Below, in pieces: positions 10,201-16,272 of a DNA stretch of 23,960 bases; positions within the stretch are counted from its first letter, which is position 1; the number at the start of each line of letters is the position of its first letter. A model generated the notes under the pieces. That model made no database searches and was not told where the DNA came from. It saw only the letters and a list, made by a program, of their open reading frames with translations. The translations under genes were made by a program, and so were the position numbers. Source of the stretch: a virus; IMG/VR virus record IMGVR_UViG_3300021197_001094, positions 1 to 23,960 of that record. The stretch is one strand, 5' to 3'.

Positions 10201-10634
10201 CCACTGCAGGAAGACCAGACTTAAAATGTTTAGATTTTGCTACAGGTGCAGATGATTTTGCACAATTTAGTATAGCTTTTCCTAAAAGTTGGAATGAAGG
10301 TACAATAACTTTTCAGCCTTTTTGGACAGTTACAGGAACAAACACAGGAACAGTTGCATGGGGATTAGCAGGTGTAGCTTCAAGTAATGATGATACTATC
10401 AATATTGCTTTTGGAACAGTTGTTGTTACGACTGCAAAAGCTCATAGCGGTACTTCAAATGATTTGATGGTTTCTAATGCAAGTGGAGCAGTAACAATAG
10501 CAGGTTCACCTGCTGCAGATGATTTATGTTTCTTCCAAGTAAGTCGAGATGTTTCTGCTGATGACCAATCAGGAGATGCAAGATTGCTTGGTATAAAACT
10601 GTTCTTCACTACTAACGCAGCAAATGACGCATAG
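7245..10634 (+). CDS. Tail fibre protein with T7-type N-terminal domain
   Basis: The first 130 residues resemble the phage T7 gp17 N-terminal domain, which fixes the fibre to the tail. The sequence runs from a start with NTKRQFNGDGST, through SGGTVTF and ITLRRAKTVAQELDL, to FPAANLENQLDKL. Residues about 230-900 are repetitive, low-complexity beta-rich sequence (recurring GTLGVTGA, DVTLTHVADVG, LQFGDSGTYI, LDLVSDTEIEINAT) typical of trimeric fibre shafts in marine phages. The C-terminal 165 residues form a separate globular region with WIPAAAMYPS, GCSALTQ and FPKSWNEGTITFQPFW, probably the tip. I see no self-cleaving chaperone domain. The ATG overlaps the previous stop, with AAGGA about ten bases upstream. 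Its role is receptor binding at the virion tail. Confidence 0.85.
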   Translation: MTVSSTNTKRQFNGDGSTAAFAYNFKVFADADLQVIVRSATGTESVKTSGSHYNASGIGETSGGTVTFTSGNIPASGETITLRRAKTVAQELDLVANDPFPAANLENQLDKLTHLILQNNEELDRALKLSRTNTMTSTEFTNSATDRANKLLSFDGSGELSVAQELGSFKGDWGASTAYVVRDLVKDTSTNNVFICITAHTSSGSQPLTTNTDSAKWSLIVQNLITTQTDITSILNTSLVVGRDADNDIDFGTDNTIILRAAAADQIKLVDGAIAPVTDNDVDLGTTSLEFKDMFIDGTAHIDTLDVDVNAAVGGNATVAGTLGVTGAVTGSSTVQGTVITATTGFAPDASDGAYLGTSSLQFSDLFLADGAIIKLGDDQDVTLTHVADVGVLLNSTSQLQFGDSGTYIHQSADGVLDLVSDTEIEINATTIDINGAADISGNLAVGGTLGVTGATTLAATSFGDANITNVGNIALDSISADGTDIAVAVSDNSATALTIKQGSNPYLIIDTGDGDESVAIGTGVNGTAISIGHTTSETTINDNLTVTGDLTVNGSTTTVDTANLAVKDSLVGLNTGASTGNDAGIIIERGSTGNDALIMWDESEDKWTLGTTTATASSTGNLNITAGTLVANLEGNVTGTASTATVATTVTITDNESTNEDNAVVFTAGGDVDGGNIGLESDGNLTYNPSTGKLSSTLVSGGIQTALIEFTDGTDAITVASGGGITANVSLTLASGSTVTAVLDEDNFASDSATALATQQSIKAYVGTIAGQSNNIVGLTASADELNILDCSETTPATVTVVDGDGLVFSDGGNGGTLKQITVQSLAAYLDDEITAMPNLVTTAATTVGALDAGSITSGFGTINTGASAITTTGAITGGSFVIGSADINENDLESIDGITAGTVAASKAAVVDANKDITGFRNVTLTGELDAATLDISGNADIDGDLTVSSAAVKVAGKETIWIPAAAMYPSTTNGCSALTQVETTAGRPDLKCLDFATGADDFAQFSIAFPKSWNEGTITFQPFWTVTGTNTGTVAWGLAGVASSNDDTINIAFGTVVVTTAKAHSGTSNDLMVSNASGAVTIAGSPAADDLCFFQVSRDVSADDQSGDARLLGIKLFFTTNAANDA

Positions 10635-10643
10635 GATAGGTTT

Positions 10644-11540
10644 ATGAGTGGATTTGGTTACAATGTTTTAGGCTTTGTAACAGTAGCAGGTGTAGCTGCA
10701 TCAACTGAGTTGACTTATTTTTTAGTTGGCGGTGGTGGAGGCGGTGGCGGTACAGGTAGCTCTCAACAGAGAGCAGGTGGAGGCGGTGGCGGTGGTGTGC
10801 GGTCTTCATCATCTGCTTTTGAATTTACTGCGGGAACAGAGTATTCAATTACAATCGGTGGTGGTGGTTCTGGTTTTACTTTTGCTACTGCTGCTGTTGG
10901 AGGAACTACAGAAAGTGACATCGACAGTATTGGTGTGCAAGGCGGTGGTGCAGGTGGTGAACATAACAATAATAGTACTTCGCTTGTAAATGCTCCTAAT
11001 AGTGGAGCAGGTGGCGGTGGAGGCGGTGGGCGTGGTGCAGGAGCTTCTACTCGTGGTACAGGCGGTGATTTTGGTAATGATGGTGGTACTGGCACAGGTG
11101 GTGCTTTCAGTGGTGGCACAGCCGATGGATTAACAGGTAATTCTAAAGCAGGTGGTGGTGGCGGTGCAGCGTCTGCGGAAAATTATGCAGGTGGCGATGG
11201 CGGTGCAGGTGTAACCACTACAATAACAGGAAGTTCTGAAACTTTTGGAGGCGGTGGTGCAGGTGGAATGGCTAGTAATACTCTTTCAGAAGGAACTGCA
11301 GGTGCAGGTGGTGGCGGTGCAGGTGGAAAAAGTGGTGCAGGAACTGCAGGAACTGCAAATACTGGCGGTGGTGCAGGTGGACGAGGAATGTCTAGTGGAT
11401 TGGGAGCAAATGGTGGTAGTGGAGTATTTATTATAAGCACTGAAGCAACTGCTGCAGCAACAACTGGTTCGCCTACAGTAACACAATCAGGAACTTTTAA
11501 TATTTACAGATTTACAGGTAGTGGGAGCATAACTTTCTAA
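10644..11540 (+). CDS. Glycine-rich tail adhesin-like protein
   Basis: A 298-residue protein that is extremely rich in Gly, with runs of seven to nine Gly separated by short variable Ser/Thr/Ala segments. The motif EYSITIGGGGSG matches the pattern of phage glycine-rich domains (Gly_rich_2 type), where polyglycine helices pack into a scaffold that presents variable loops, as in T-even gp38 adhesins. The C-terminus ends in a short beta motif (TFNIYRFTGSGSITF). It lies nine bases after the tail fibre gene, with GGATAGG as ribosome binding site. The position suggests a fibre-tip receptor-recognition protein. The nucleotide repeats (ggtggcggt-like) make this gene prone to recombination and assembly error. 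Confidence 0.65.
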   Translation: MSGFGYNVLGFVTVAGVAASTELTYFLVGGGGGGGGTGSSQQRAGGGGGGGVRSSSSAFEFTAGTEYSITIGGGGSGFTFATAAVGGTTESDIDSIGVQGGGAGGEHNNNSTSLVNAPNSGAGGGGGGGRGAGASTRGTGGDFGNDGGTGTGGAFSGGTADGLTGNSKAGGGGGAASAENYAGGDGGAGVTTTITGSSETFGGGGAGGMASNTLSEGTAGAGGGGAGGKSGAGTAGTANTGGGAGGRGMSSGLGANGGSGVFIISTEATAAATTGSPTVTQSGTFNIYRFTGSGSITF

Positions 11541-11896
11541 TGGCACACTTTGCAGAAATTGATGATAATAATATTGTTTTAAGAGTTATTGTTGTTCATA
11601 ATAATGAATTGTTAGATGGCGATGGTGTTGAACAAGAGAGCAAAGGTATAGACTTTTGTAAAAATTTGCTGAGTGGAAACTGGGTTCAAACAAGTTATAA
11701 TTCTAAATTTAGAACACATTATGCAGGTGAAGGATTTACATACGATAAAGATAATAATGTTTTTATTCCACCTAAACCATTTAATTCATGGGTTTTAAAT
11801 ACTACATCTTGGATCTATGAAGCTCCAGTTTCTTATCCAGATGATGGTGAAGATTATTACTGGAATGAAGATACAACTGCTTGGGTTAAAAGCTGA
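11540..11896 (+). CDS. Conserved tail-associated protein of marine phages
   Basis: A 118-residue protein beginning MAHFAEIDDNNIV, with NWVQTSYNSKFRTHYAGEGFTYDKD and FIPPKPFNSWVLN in the middle. This pattern is one I recall as recurring next to tail fibre and lysis genes in T4-like cyanophages and other marine phages. Its biochemical role is unknown. It is soluble, acidic and rich in Trp, Tyr and Asn, with no membrane segment. The start overlaps the last base of the glycine-rich gene's stop (TAATGG), and the next gene overlaps its stop (ATGA), so it lies within a tightly coupled transcript. It could be a tail fibre accessory or assembly protein. Confidence 0.65.
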   Translation: MAHFAEIDDNNIVLRVIVVHNNELLDGDGVEQESKGIDFCKNLLSGNWVQTSYNSKFRTHYAGEGFTYDKDNNVFIPPKPFNSWVLNTTSWIYEAPVSYPDDGEDYYWNEDTTAWVKS

Positions 11897-12057
11897 TGAA
11901 AATTATTGAAGTAAAAGCAGAACTAGACACGTATAAGGCTGTATCAGAAGAGCGTTGGCTTGAGATTATCAGCCGTGTCAAACGCCTTGAAATGGTGCTG
12001 ATTGGCTCAGCTGGAACTACGATTGTATTACTTCTAAGCTTGGTAATCAAAGGTTAA
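11896..12057 (+). CDS. Small single-TM protein (53 aa)
   Basis: The ATG at 11896 overlaps the preceding stop (ATGA). The product has an amphipathic charged N-terminus (KAELDTYKAVSEERWLEIISRVKRLE) followed by one hydrophobic segment at about residues 33-51 and a short Lys-Gly tail. This shape, a helix plus one membrane anchor, is found in small phage haemolysin-XhlA-like lysis proteins (helix-then-TM layout). Context supports a lysis or membrane role: it opens a run of five small membrane proteins before holin and lysozyme. Function is inferred from architecture. Confidence 0.6.
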   Translation: MKIIEVKAELDTYKAVSEERWLEIISRVKRLEMVLIGSAGTTIVLLLSLVIKG

Positions 12058-12060
12058 ACT

Positions 12061-12492
12061 ATGCCAGATCCAGTAACGATAATGATGGCTTCATTCGCAG
12101 CCGTTAAAGCAGGCGTGGCTGGAGCAAAATCATTACACGAACTTGGCAAGGATATGGGGTCTTTATTTTCAGCCATTGATGACATTAAAGCCGATGCAAA
12201 GTCAGCCAAGAAAACTGGTGGCCCTTCGGCTATGGAAAAGTTCATAGCCCTAAAGCAAGCTGAAGACACCGAATATAATATACGTCAAATAATTCTTGCT
12301 AGTCGTGGCGAAGCAGCCTGGAAACAATTCAAACAGATGAGGGCAGCTGAAAAGCAAGATGCTATCCAGGGGCGATATGCAGAAGTGAAACGTAAGAACC
12401 AAATACTGACAGCTATTGGTTGGGCAGTATCGATCTGTATAACTGCTGGCGGTGGCTATCTTATGTACCTCTTTGCCATGCAATATAGATGA
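12061..12492 (+). CDS. Membrane-anchored hypothetical protein (143 aa) of the lysis/tail cassette
   Basis: Residues 5-50 are Ala/Gly-rich and amphipathic. Residues 55-112 are a charged helical stretch (AAWKQFKQMRAAEKQD), and residues about 115-139 form one hydrophobic segment ending in LMYLFAMQYR, so the protein is probably C-terminally anchored. I recall similar proteins near the lysis genes of marine phages, without a known function. The gene starts three bases after the preceding stop, and the same strand and spacing continue downstream, consistent with one late transcript. Confidence 0.6.
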   Translation: MPDPVTIMMASFAAVKAGVAGAKSLHELGKDMGSLFSAIDDIKADAKSAKKTGGPSAMEKFIALKQAEDTEYNIRQIILASRGEAAWKQFKQMRAAEKQDAIQGRYAEVKRKNQILTAIGWAVSICITAGGGYLMYLFAMQYR

Positions 12493-12502
12493 CCTGGAGT
12501 AA

Positions 12503-12610
12503 ATGTTTGATCTTGGCAACAAGCAATTGATCTTCATTACCATTGGAGTTTTTATAGTCACTTATCTTAAAGTAATACATGAACCACCAGCATGGATGTT
12601 ATTGAAATGA
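12503..12610 (+). CDS. Tiny membrane protein (35 aa)
   Basis: The ORF starts at ATG 12503 with GGAG four bases upstream. It encodes a peptide with a hydrophobic core (LIFITIGVFIVTYLKV) followed by a short tail ending in MLLK. It ends in an ATGA overlap with the next gene's ATG at 12607, strong evidence that it is translated. Size and single membrane segment resemble phage lysis regulators and pinholin-like peptides, but no family was recognised. Confidence 0.5.
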   Translation: MFDLGNKQLIFITIGVFIVTYLKVIHEPPAWMLLK

Positions 12611-12969
12611 AACAGAAAAAAGAAGCAAAAAAATTACAGCCAGGCAGTGCATGGGAACAGTTTGATCTTGACCAAGATGGAACGGTATCTGACGGCGAAT
12701 TGGCAATGGCCTCTAAAATAGAAAAGCTAGAGCATGAAAGGCAAATGCACGAAAACCTAGATCGTATGATGGATCAACAAAGACTAATGGCTTGGGTGGC
12801 GATGGGTTCAATGGTGCTGTTTACAGGCTTATTATTTCTACCACAATTAGATGGTTCTAAGATCATTAACTTTAGTGGAATACTAAACACATTCTATGTT
12901 TCACAAGCCGCTGTTGTAAGTGTGTTCATGGGGGCTACGGCCTACAGTAAAAGCAAGAACGGTAAGTAA
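12607..12969 (+). CDS. EF-hand membrane protein of the lysis cassette
   Basis: From ATG 12607 (overlapping the previous stop; an in-frame ATG at 12592 is an alternative) the product is 120 residues. Residues 20-31 are a canonical EF-hand loop, DLDQDGTVSDGE, with D20, D22, D24, T26, S28 and E31 in the calcium-coordinating positions and Gly at position 6. A charged helix rich in Glu and His follows (residues 38-58), then two hydrophobic segments at about 61-79 and 93-112. This is a single EF-hand attached to a two-pass membrane domain. I recall similar small proteins in marine phages. Calcium binding is predicted from the loop; a function in lysis or entry is only suggested by location. Confidence 0.65.
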   Translation: MKQKKEAKKLQPGSAWEQFDLDQDGTVSDGELAMASKIEKLEHERQMHENLDRMMDQQRLMAWVAMGSMVLFTGLLFLPQLDGSKIINFSGILNTFYVSQAAVVSVFMGATAYSKSKNGK

Positions 12970-13290
12970 GTGCCAAACCAACCAGTTAAAGAAGAAGATC
13001 ACCCATTAACGCTTGGAGCTGATCGGCATATATCTGTTCCAATCAGTTCTTTGATTTCGATTGTGGTAGCAACCAGCGTAGCCACAATACTTTATTTTCA
13101 AGTAACAAGTCGGCTCGACAAACTAGAATATGATCGTGATCTCATTGCTATTGAAGTCGAAGAAAACGACTCTTGGATAGATAACTTTGCTCCACCGCCA
13201 GCGGTACAAGATACTGTTCAGCGAGTGCGAGAGTTGGAAAAGGAATTACTTATTATGAAATATGATCTTCAAAGATTGAAGGCTGAGTAA
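12970..13290 (+). CDS. Single-TM coiled-coil protein (106 aa), possibly spanin-like
   Basis: The gene uses a GTG start immediately after the preceding stop. Residues 1-22 are hydrophilic, residues about 24-44 form one hydrophobic segment (SSLISIVVATSVATILYF), and the rest is charged and coiled-coil-like (SRLDKLEYDRD, VQRVRELEKELLIMKYDLQRLK). An N-terminal anchor with a periplasmic coiled coil is the architecture of an i-spanin, which bridges inner and outer membranes in lysis. I see no partner lipoprotein with a lipobox in the cassette, so the spanin assignment is tentative. Its last base overlaps the holin ATG. Confidence 0.55.
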   Translation: MPNQPVKEEDHPLTLGADRHISVPISSLISIVVATSVATILYFQVTSRLDKLEYDRDLIAIEVEENDSWIDNFAPPPAVQDTVQRVRELEKELLIMKYDLQRLKAE

Positions 13291-13748
13291 TGTTGTCAAT
13301 TCTAGGATCAGCCCTGGGCTTTGCTACAAGCATTGTTCCAGAAATTATATCTGTATTCAAACAAAAACAAAAAGATGCCCAGGCATTATTAGTGCTTGAA
13401 GCAAAGGCTAAGTATGCAGCAGAGCTAAGTAGACTCAAGCTACAGGAGCTGGACGTAGAAGCCGATATAAGCGAGCAGAAATCTATTTATGAGTCTATGG
13501 CTGCGGCCAATAGCAAGAGCAGCTTTGCTGCGGCTCTGAGTGGATCTGTGAGGCCTGTCGTGACCTACTTATTCGTAGCCTTGTTCTTAGCTGTTAAGGG
13601 AGGTGCTTTATACACGCAAATGCAAAATGGATTTAACTGGAACGAAGCAATGCAAACGATATGGGATCAAGAAACGGCGGCACTTTTTGCTGGCATAATT
13701 AGTTTTTGGTTTGGTCATCGAGCAATGCAAAAAATTAAGTTGAGGTAA
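13290..13748 (+). CDS. Holin of the 3-TM family
   Basis: A 152-residue protein with the layout of phage three-TM holins (Holin_3TM type). A hydrophobic N-terminal segment spans about residues 3-21. A long charged helix follows (KQKQKDAQALLVLEAKAKYAAELSRLK), then hydrophobic segments at about 88-108 (VRPVVTYLFVALFLAVKGG) and 129-142. It ends in the characteristic FWFGHRAMQK motif, which I recognise as conserved in the family. Holins form inner-membrane pores that release endolysin at the set lysis time. It lies two bases before the lysozyme gene, the expected partner. Confidence 0.75.
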   Translation: MLSILGSALGFATSIVPEIISVFKQKQKDAQALLVLEAKAKYAAELSRLKLQELDVEADISEQKSIYESMAAANSKSSFAAALSGSVRPVVTYLFVALFLAVKGGALYTQMQNGFNWNEAMQTIWDQETAALFAGIISFWFGHRAMQKIKLR

Positions 13749-13749
13749 C

Positions 13750-14193
13750 ATGGATATAGATAGATTAAGACAGCAACTTGAGATCGATGAAGGTTGTAAG
13801 CATGAAGTGTACTTAGATCATCTAGGGCTTCCTACGTTTGGAATTGGGCATCTGATTATCGACTCAGATCCAGAGGCAACGAAAGATGTTGGTGATCCTG
13901 TAACAGATGAGCGTGTCAAAGAATGTTTTGAAAAGGACGTAGAGTCAGTGCTTGTTGACTGCAAAAGATTGTATGATGATTTTGATGAGTTGCCTGACGA
14001 GGCCCAAGAAATAATTGCAAACATGGTCTTCAATATGGGGCTGAGCCGGATGCGTGGTTTTCGTGGCATGAAGGCTGGAATAGACGCAAGGGATTGGAAC
14101 AAGGCCGCTGATGAAATGGTTGACAGCCGGTGGTATCGTCAAGTCACAAACAGAGCAGAGCGTTTGGTACAGCGAATGCGTAGCCTTGCCTAG
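13750..14193 (+). CDS. Endolysin, T4-type lysozyme (GH24)
   Basis: A 147-residue endolysin that hydrolyses the MurNAc-GlcNAc bonds of peptidoglycan. The catalytic triad of T4 lysozyme (E11, D20, T26) is matched with identical spacing: E14 in IDEGCK, D23 in YLDHLG and T29 in PTFGIGH. The C-terminal part keeps the fold-defining ANMVFNMG and later RW/RAERL motifs. There is no signal peptide or signal-anchor, so export should depend on the holin just upstream. Length is slightly shorter than T4 gpe (164 aa). It is the last gene of the rightward late block; attP follows directly. Confidence 0.92.
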   Translation: MDIDRLRQQLEIDEGCKHEVYLDHLGLPTFGIGHLIIDSDPEATKDVGDPVTDERVKECFEKDVESVLVDCKRLYDDFDELPDEAQEIIANMVFNMGLSRMRGFRGMKAGIDARDWNKAADEMVDSRWYRQVTNRAERLVQRMRSLA

Positions 14194-14195
14194 CT

Positions 14196-14226
14196 TGGGT
14201 TGCAAATGGGTTGCAAATGGGTTGCA
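14196..14226 (+). repeat. Three tandem 11-bp arm-type repeats, left of attP core
   Basis: The unit TGGGTTGCAAA occurs at 14196-14206 and 14207-14217, and its first nine bases again at 14218-14226, starting 3 bases after the lysozyme stop. The same unit is found on the other side of the putative core, the arrangement of arm-type integrase binding sites in lambda-like attP. Binding is inferred. Confidence 0.65.
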
Positions 14227-14253
14227 GAACATCCCTTAACATCCCTTAACATG

Positions 14254-14271
14254 GTGTTACAATTGTCACAC
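14254..14271. promoter_or_regulatory. 18-bp near-perfect palindrome in the attP region
   Basis: GTGTTACAATTGTCACAC is palindromic except for one pair. It is preceded by two direct copies of the 10-mer ACATCCCTTA (14229-14248). It lies between the left arm repeats and the tRNA-like core, a place where excisionase or host factors bend DNA in other phages. No protein can be assigned. Confidence 0.4.
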
Positions 14272-14322
14272 GAAGTCCTTAAAAAACACGAATTGTTAAA
14301 GGATGTTCCGTCTAAATTTAGT

Positions 14323-14345
14323 TTCGAACCCATCCACCGGAGCCA
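14323..14345 (+). other. Putative attP core: tRNA 3' end (Asn-type)
   Basis: The bases read as the last 23 nt of a tRNA: T-loop TTCGAAC (14323-14329), T-stem strand CCATC, acceptor strand CACCGGA, discriminator G and CCA. The 5' half of the T-stem does not match (T precedes the loop where G53 is expected), so this is not a tRNA gene but the identity segment a phage carries to restore the host tRNA after integration. Discriminator G and an acceptor implying a 5' TCCGG fit tRNA-Asn best. The core is flanked by arm repeats and the integrase gene begins 120 bases downstream. Confidence 0.7.
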
Positions 14346-14390
14346 ATTAACTCATTGAAAAATAAAGATTATTTTTAGCAAAAGTGCATT

Positions 14391-14412
14391 TGGGTTGCAA
14401 ATGGGTTGCAAG
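14391..14412 (+). repeat. Two tandem 11-bp arm-type repeats, right of attP core
   Basis: TGGGTTGCAAA at 14391-14401 is followed by TGGGTTGCAAG at 14402-14412, in the same orientation as the three copies at 14196-14226. Together they bracket the tRNA-like core at 45-100 bp on each side, as expected for integrase arm sites. Confidence 0.65.
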
Positions 14413-14426
14413 CGGTGGATGGTAAC

Positions 14427-14443
14427 TTGACGTTTTACGTCAA
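14427..14443. promoter_or_regulatory. Repressor-type operator upstream of integrase
   Basis: TTGACGTTTTACGTCAA is a perfect 7-bp inverted repeat with a 3-bp spacer. It contains a consensus -35 hexamer (TTGACG) on the strand of the integrase gene, though no good -10 follows at 16-18 bp. It matches the operators overlapping the two early promoters at 18886-18902 and 19985-20001, so integrase is probably under the same repressor or Cro control. Confidence 0.65.
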
Positions 14444-14464
14444 TTTTTTGCTTGCATTTGGTGG

Positions 14465-15739
14465 ATGGCACACCCATATTATTCTTATCACAATAATAAT
14501 TGGATGGGAAAAATGGCTAAAAAATTACAAGTAGCGTATTGGAAATCAAAAAATAAAGTTGGTAAAGCTCCTTGGGCTGTTGATTGCAGACCAAGTGGCA
14601 AGTTGCAGTTCTTCAAAACCAAAGCGGAGGCGCAGTCAGTAATTGATTCTTTAAATCCTGTTGCAGATAATACTTGGTGGACTGTAGACGATCTTGCTGG
14701 CAATCCAGATGCTCCAAAACTTTATGATAACGGCGAGGCCATTGACTTTCTTTCTGAGCAAGTAGATCGCAACAAGCCGAACCGTGCTGAGATTGCAGGC
14801 AAGCGATTGCAGTTTATTACAGCCGCAGTCAAAACATTCTGTGAATGTCAGATCAATGGTCAGCGCATTGGCGGTCTTAAAGTTCATTCGATTACAGGCT
14901 ATCAGTTGCAGCAACACGTTGTCAGTCAAATGTCTGTTGGCGTTTCAAACAAAACTTTGCGTGATAAATGGAATGTGGTTGTTATGCTTTTTGCTTGGGC
15001 GAATGCAGGCGCAGGCATTATCAAAAGCAACCCAGCTTCAGAAGTACAGAACCTCAAAAAGCACGGACATAAAAATAAGAAACGTGCCGGTAAAATGGAT
15101 CGAGTGCAGCCTGATACAATTTCTAAGATTATTGCGGCGATGCCAAACCCACAATCTAATGCAAATCATTCGTTGTTGGATTGGGGCTTAATGGCAGAGT
15201 TTGCGGCTACCACTGGATTACGCCAGGGAGAGCAGCGGCCATTACGCTGGGCAGACCTAGACCTTGACGAAGGTTTTGTTTCAATCACCCATTCGATGGA
15301 AGATGATTTTTACGATACCGCTAACACTAAATCAGGCCGTCTTACTGGCGAATATAAAACCAGGGAAGTTGAGCTTTCAGATCCGCTTATAGCCAAGCTC
15401 AAGGAATGGTACATATATTGTGGCCGTCCATCTCAAGATACACTTGTCTGGTCATCACGTTCTGGTCACATTATAGCGTCATCTAGGTTTCGTGAAAAAG
15501 TGCGTGAAGTATGTAGTCGGTTAGAGATTGAGCTAGTGCATTGGCATGAGCTTAGACACTTCTACGCAGGCGATCAGCTACAGCGTGAAAGTGTCAAAGA
15601 AGTATCTTACCTACTAGGCCACTCATCAACGGCTGTAACTGAGCGTGTTTATGGTCATTGGGTTAAAGATGCTGCTGGCCGTAGGCGGCGCAGAGAGAGC
15701 GCAAACAATAGCACACTATATTCAGCAGGGGCTTCTTAG
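14465..15739 (+). CDS. int: Site-specific tyrosine recombinase (phage integrase)
   Basis: This enzyme catalyses integration and excision at attP. The C-terminal catalytic domain shows R253 in TTGLRQGEQRPLRW (box I), H361-x-x-R364 in HELRHFYA (box II), H386 in LLGHSS and the nucleophile Y396 in TERVYGHW. The N-terminal 60 residues (AYWKSKNKVGKAPW, KTKAEAQ) look like an arm-binding domain and residues about 95-200 like the SAM-like core-binding domain. Total length of 424 aa is typical. The start is uncertain: ATG 14513 (MAKKLQVAYW) has purine-rich sequence upstream and may be the real start, since a promoter with -35 at 14427 would leave almost no leader for ATG 14465. It adjoins attP and ends in an intrinsic terminator. 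Confidence 0.93.
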   Translation: MAHPYYSYHNNNWMGKMAKKLQVAYWKSKNKVGKAPWAVDCRPSGKLQFFKTKAEAQSVIDSLNPVADNTWWTVDDLAGNPDAPKLYDNGEAIDFLSEQVDRNKPNRAEIAGKRLQFITAAVKTFCECQINGQRIGGLKVHSITGYQLQQHVVSQMSVGVSNKTLRDKWNVVVMLFAWANAGAGIIKSNPASEVQNLKKHGHKNKKRAGKMDRVQPDTISKIIAAMPNPQSNANHSLLDWGLMAEFAATTGLRQGEQRPLRWADLDLDEGFVSITHSMEDDFYDTANTKSGRLTGEYKTREVELSDPLIAKLKEWYIYCGRPSQDTLVWSSRSGHIIASSRFREKVREVCSRLEIELVHWHELRHFYAGDQLQRESVKEVSYLLGHSSTAVTERVYGHWVKDAAGRRRRRESANNSTLYSAGAS

Positions 15740-15752
15740 CCCCTCTTTTTTT
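15727..15752 (+). terminator. Intrinsic terminator of the integrase gene
   Basis: AGGGGC (15727-15732) pairs with GCCCCT (15739-15744) around a 6-nt loop that contains most of the integrase stop codon (15737-15739), and is followed by C and seven T. The T run includes the stop of the convergent leftward gene (15751), so the two operons meet exactly here. On the other strand there is no T run, so it should act only rightward. Confidence 0.85.
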
Positions 15753-16272
15753 ATGCGTGAATGTTGGTTGTAAACCTGTGCCAAATTTGGTCAACACGAT
15801 CAAGATCACGCTGTGGAACAAACCAGCTCAAGCCTCTGCCTTGTTTGAATTCTTTTTGTTTTGCTTTTTGCTCAAAGAGTTCTTTTGATATTCCACCCAC
15901 AATTTCAACAACGTCTAGCTCTTCAGTTGCTAACACAAGAATAGCGTACTTAGACCGAAACCAGTTTTTGTTTTTAACAATTAAATTTGCATTGCAGTGC
16001 TTACTGATTTTGACATCAATACTCATTTTACCAAAATACATATCAATCCCATTATCTGGGCCTGCTGCATGAACATTAAATTCTAAGTTAAAACATTTGG
16101 CCACAGCCATTTCGCTTTTTAAAGCTAATGTATTTCGCTCCAAGGCAGTCATGCCAGATTCGGCAGCCTTATCTTTGCCGCCCATCTGTCCAAGAACCCA
16201 ACCTATCATAGTCCTCATATTTGCAGCTTGGTTAATATCTGATAGCTCTTGCTCACTCAGTCGTATCTTCAC
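15751..16272 (-). CDS. PD-(D/E)XK nuclease-like protein
   Basis: A 173-residue protein, last gene of the leftward operon. Its core resembles a restriction-endonuclease fold: E54 in LKSEMAVAK, D77 in DNGIDMYFG, and D86-V-K88 in MSIDVKIS, followed by beta strands (KYAILVLATEE, VVEIVGGIS). The E...D...DxK pattern suggests a metal-dependent nuclease, though no exact family is recognised. It uses a GTG start (16272) with GAGG upstream, overlapping the end of the preceding 25-codon ORF, which suggests coupling. Distance from the recombination genes and position between excisionase and integrase fit an accessory gene, for example exclusion or host takeover, but that is speculation. Confidence 0.6.
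   Translation of the reverse strand: MKIRLSEQELSDINQAANMRTMIGWVLGQMGGKDKAAESGMTALERNTLALKSEMAVAKCFNLEFNVHAAGPDNGIDMYFGKMSIDVKISKHCNANLIVKNKNWFRSKYAILVLATEELDVVEIVGGISKELFEQKAKQKEFKQGRGLSWFVPQRDLDRVDQIWHRFTTNIHA

Noticed and set aside
10763-11119. Proline-rich minus-strand ORFs in the glycine-rich gene
   Set aside because: Polyproline is simply the reverse complement of glycine codons; no start signals were seen.
14311-14345. A complete tRNA gene near the integrase
   Set aside because: Only the T-loop and 3' strand match a tRNA; the 5' T-stem strand, anticodon and D arms are absent, so it is an att identity segment.
14784-15191. A 135-codon out-of-frame ORF in integrase
   Set aside because: No ribosome binding site, no motif, and unlike the methyltransferase case the composition is not protein-like (excess Cys, Leu, Gln).
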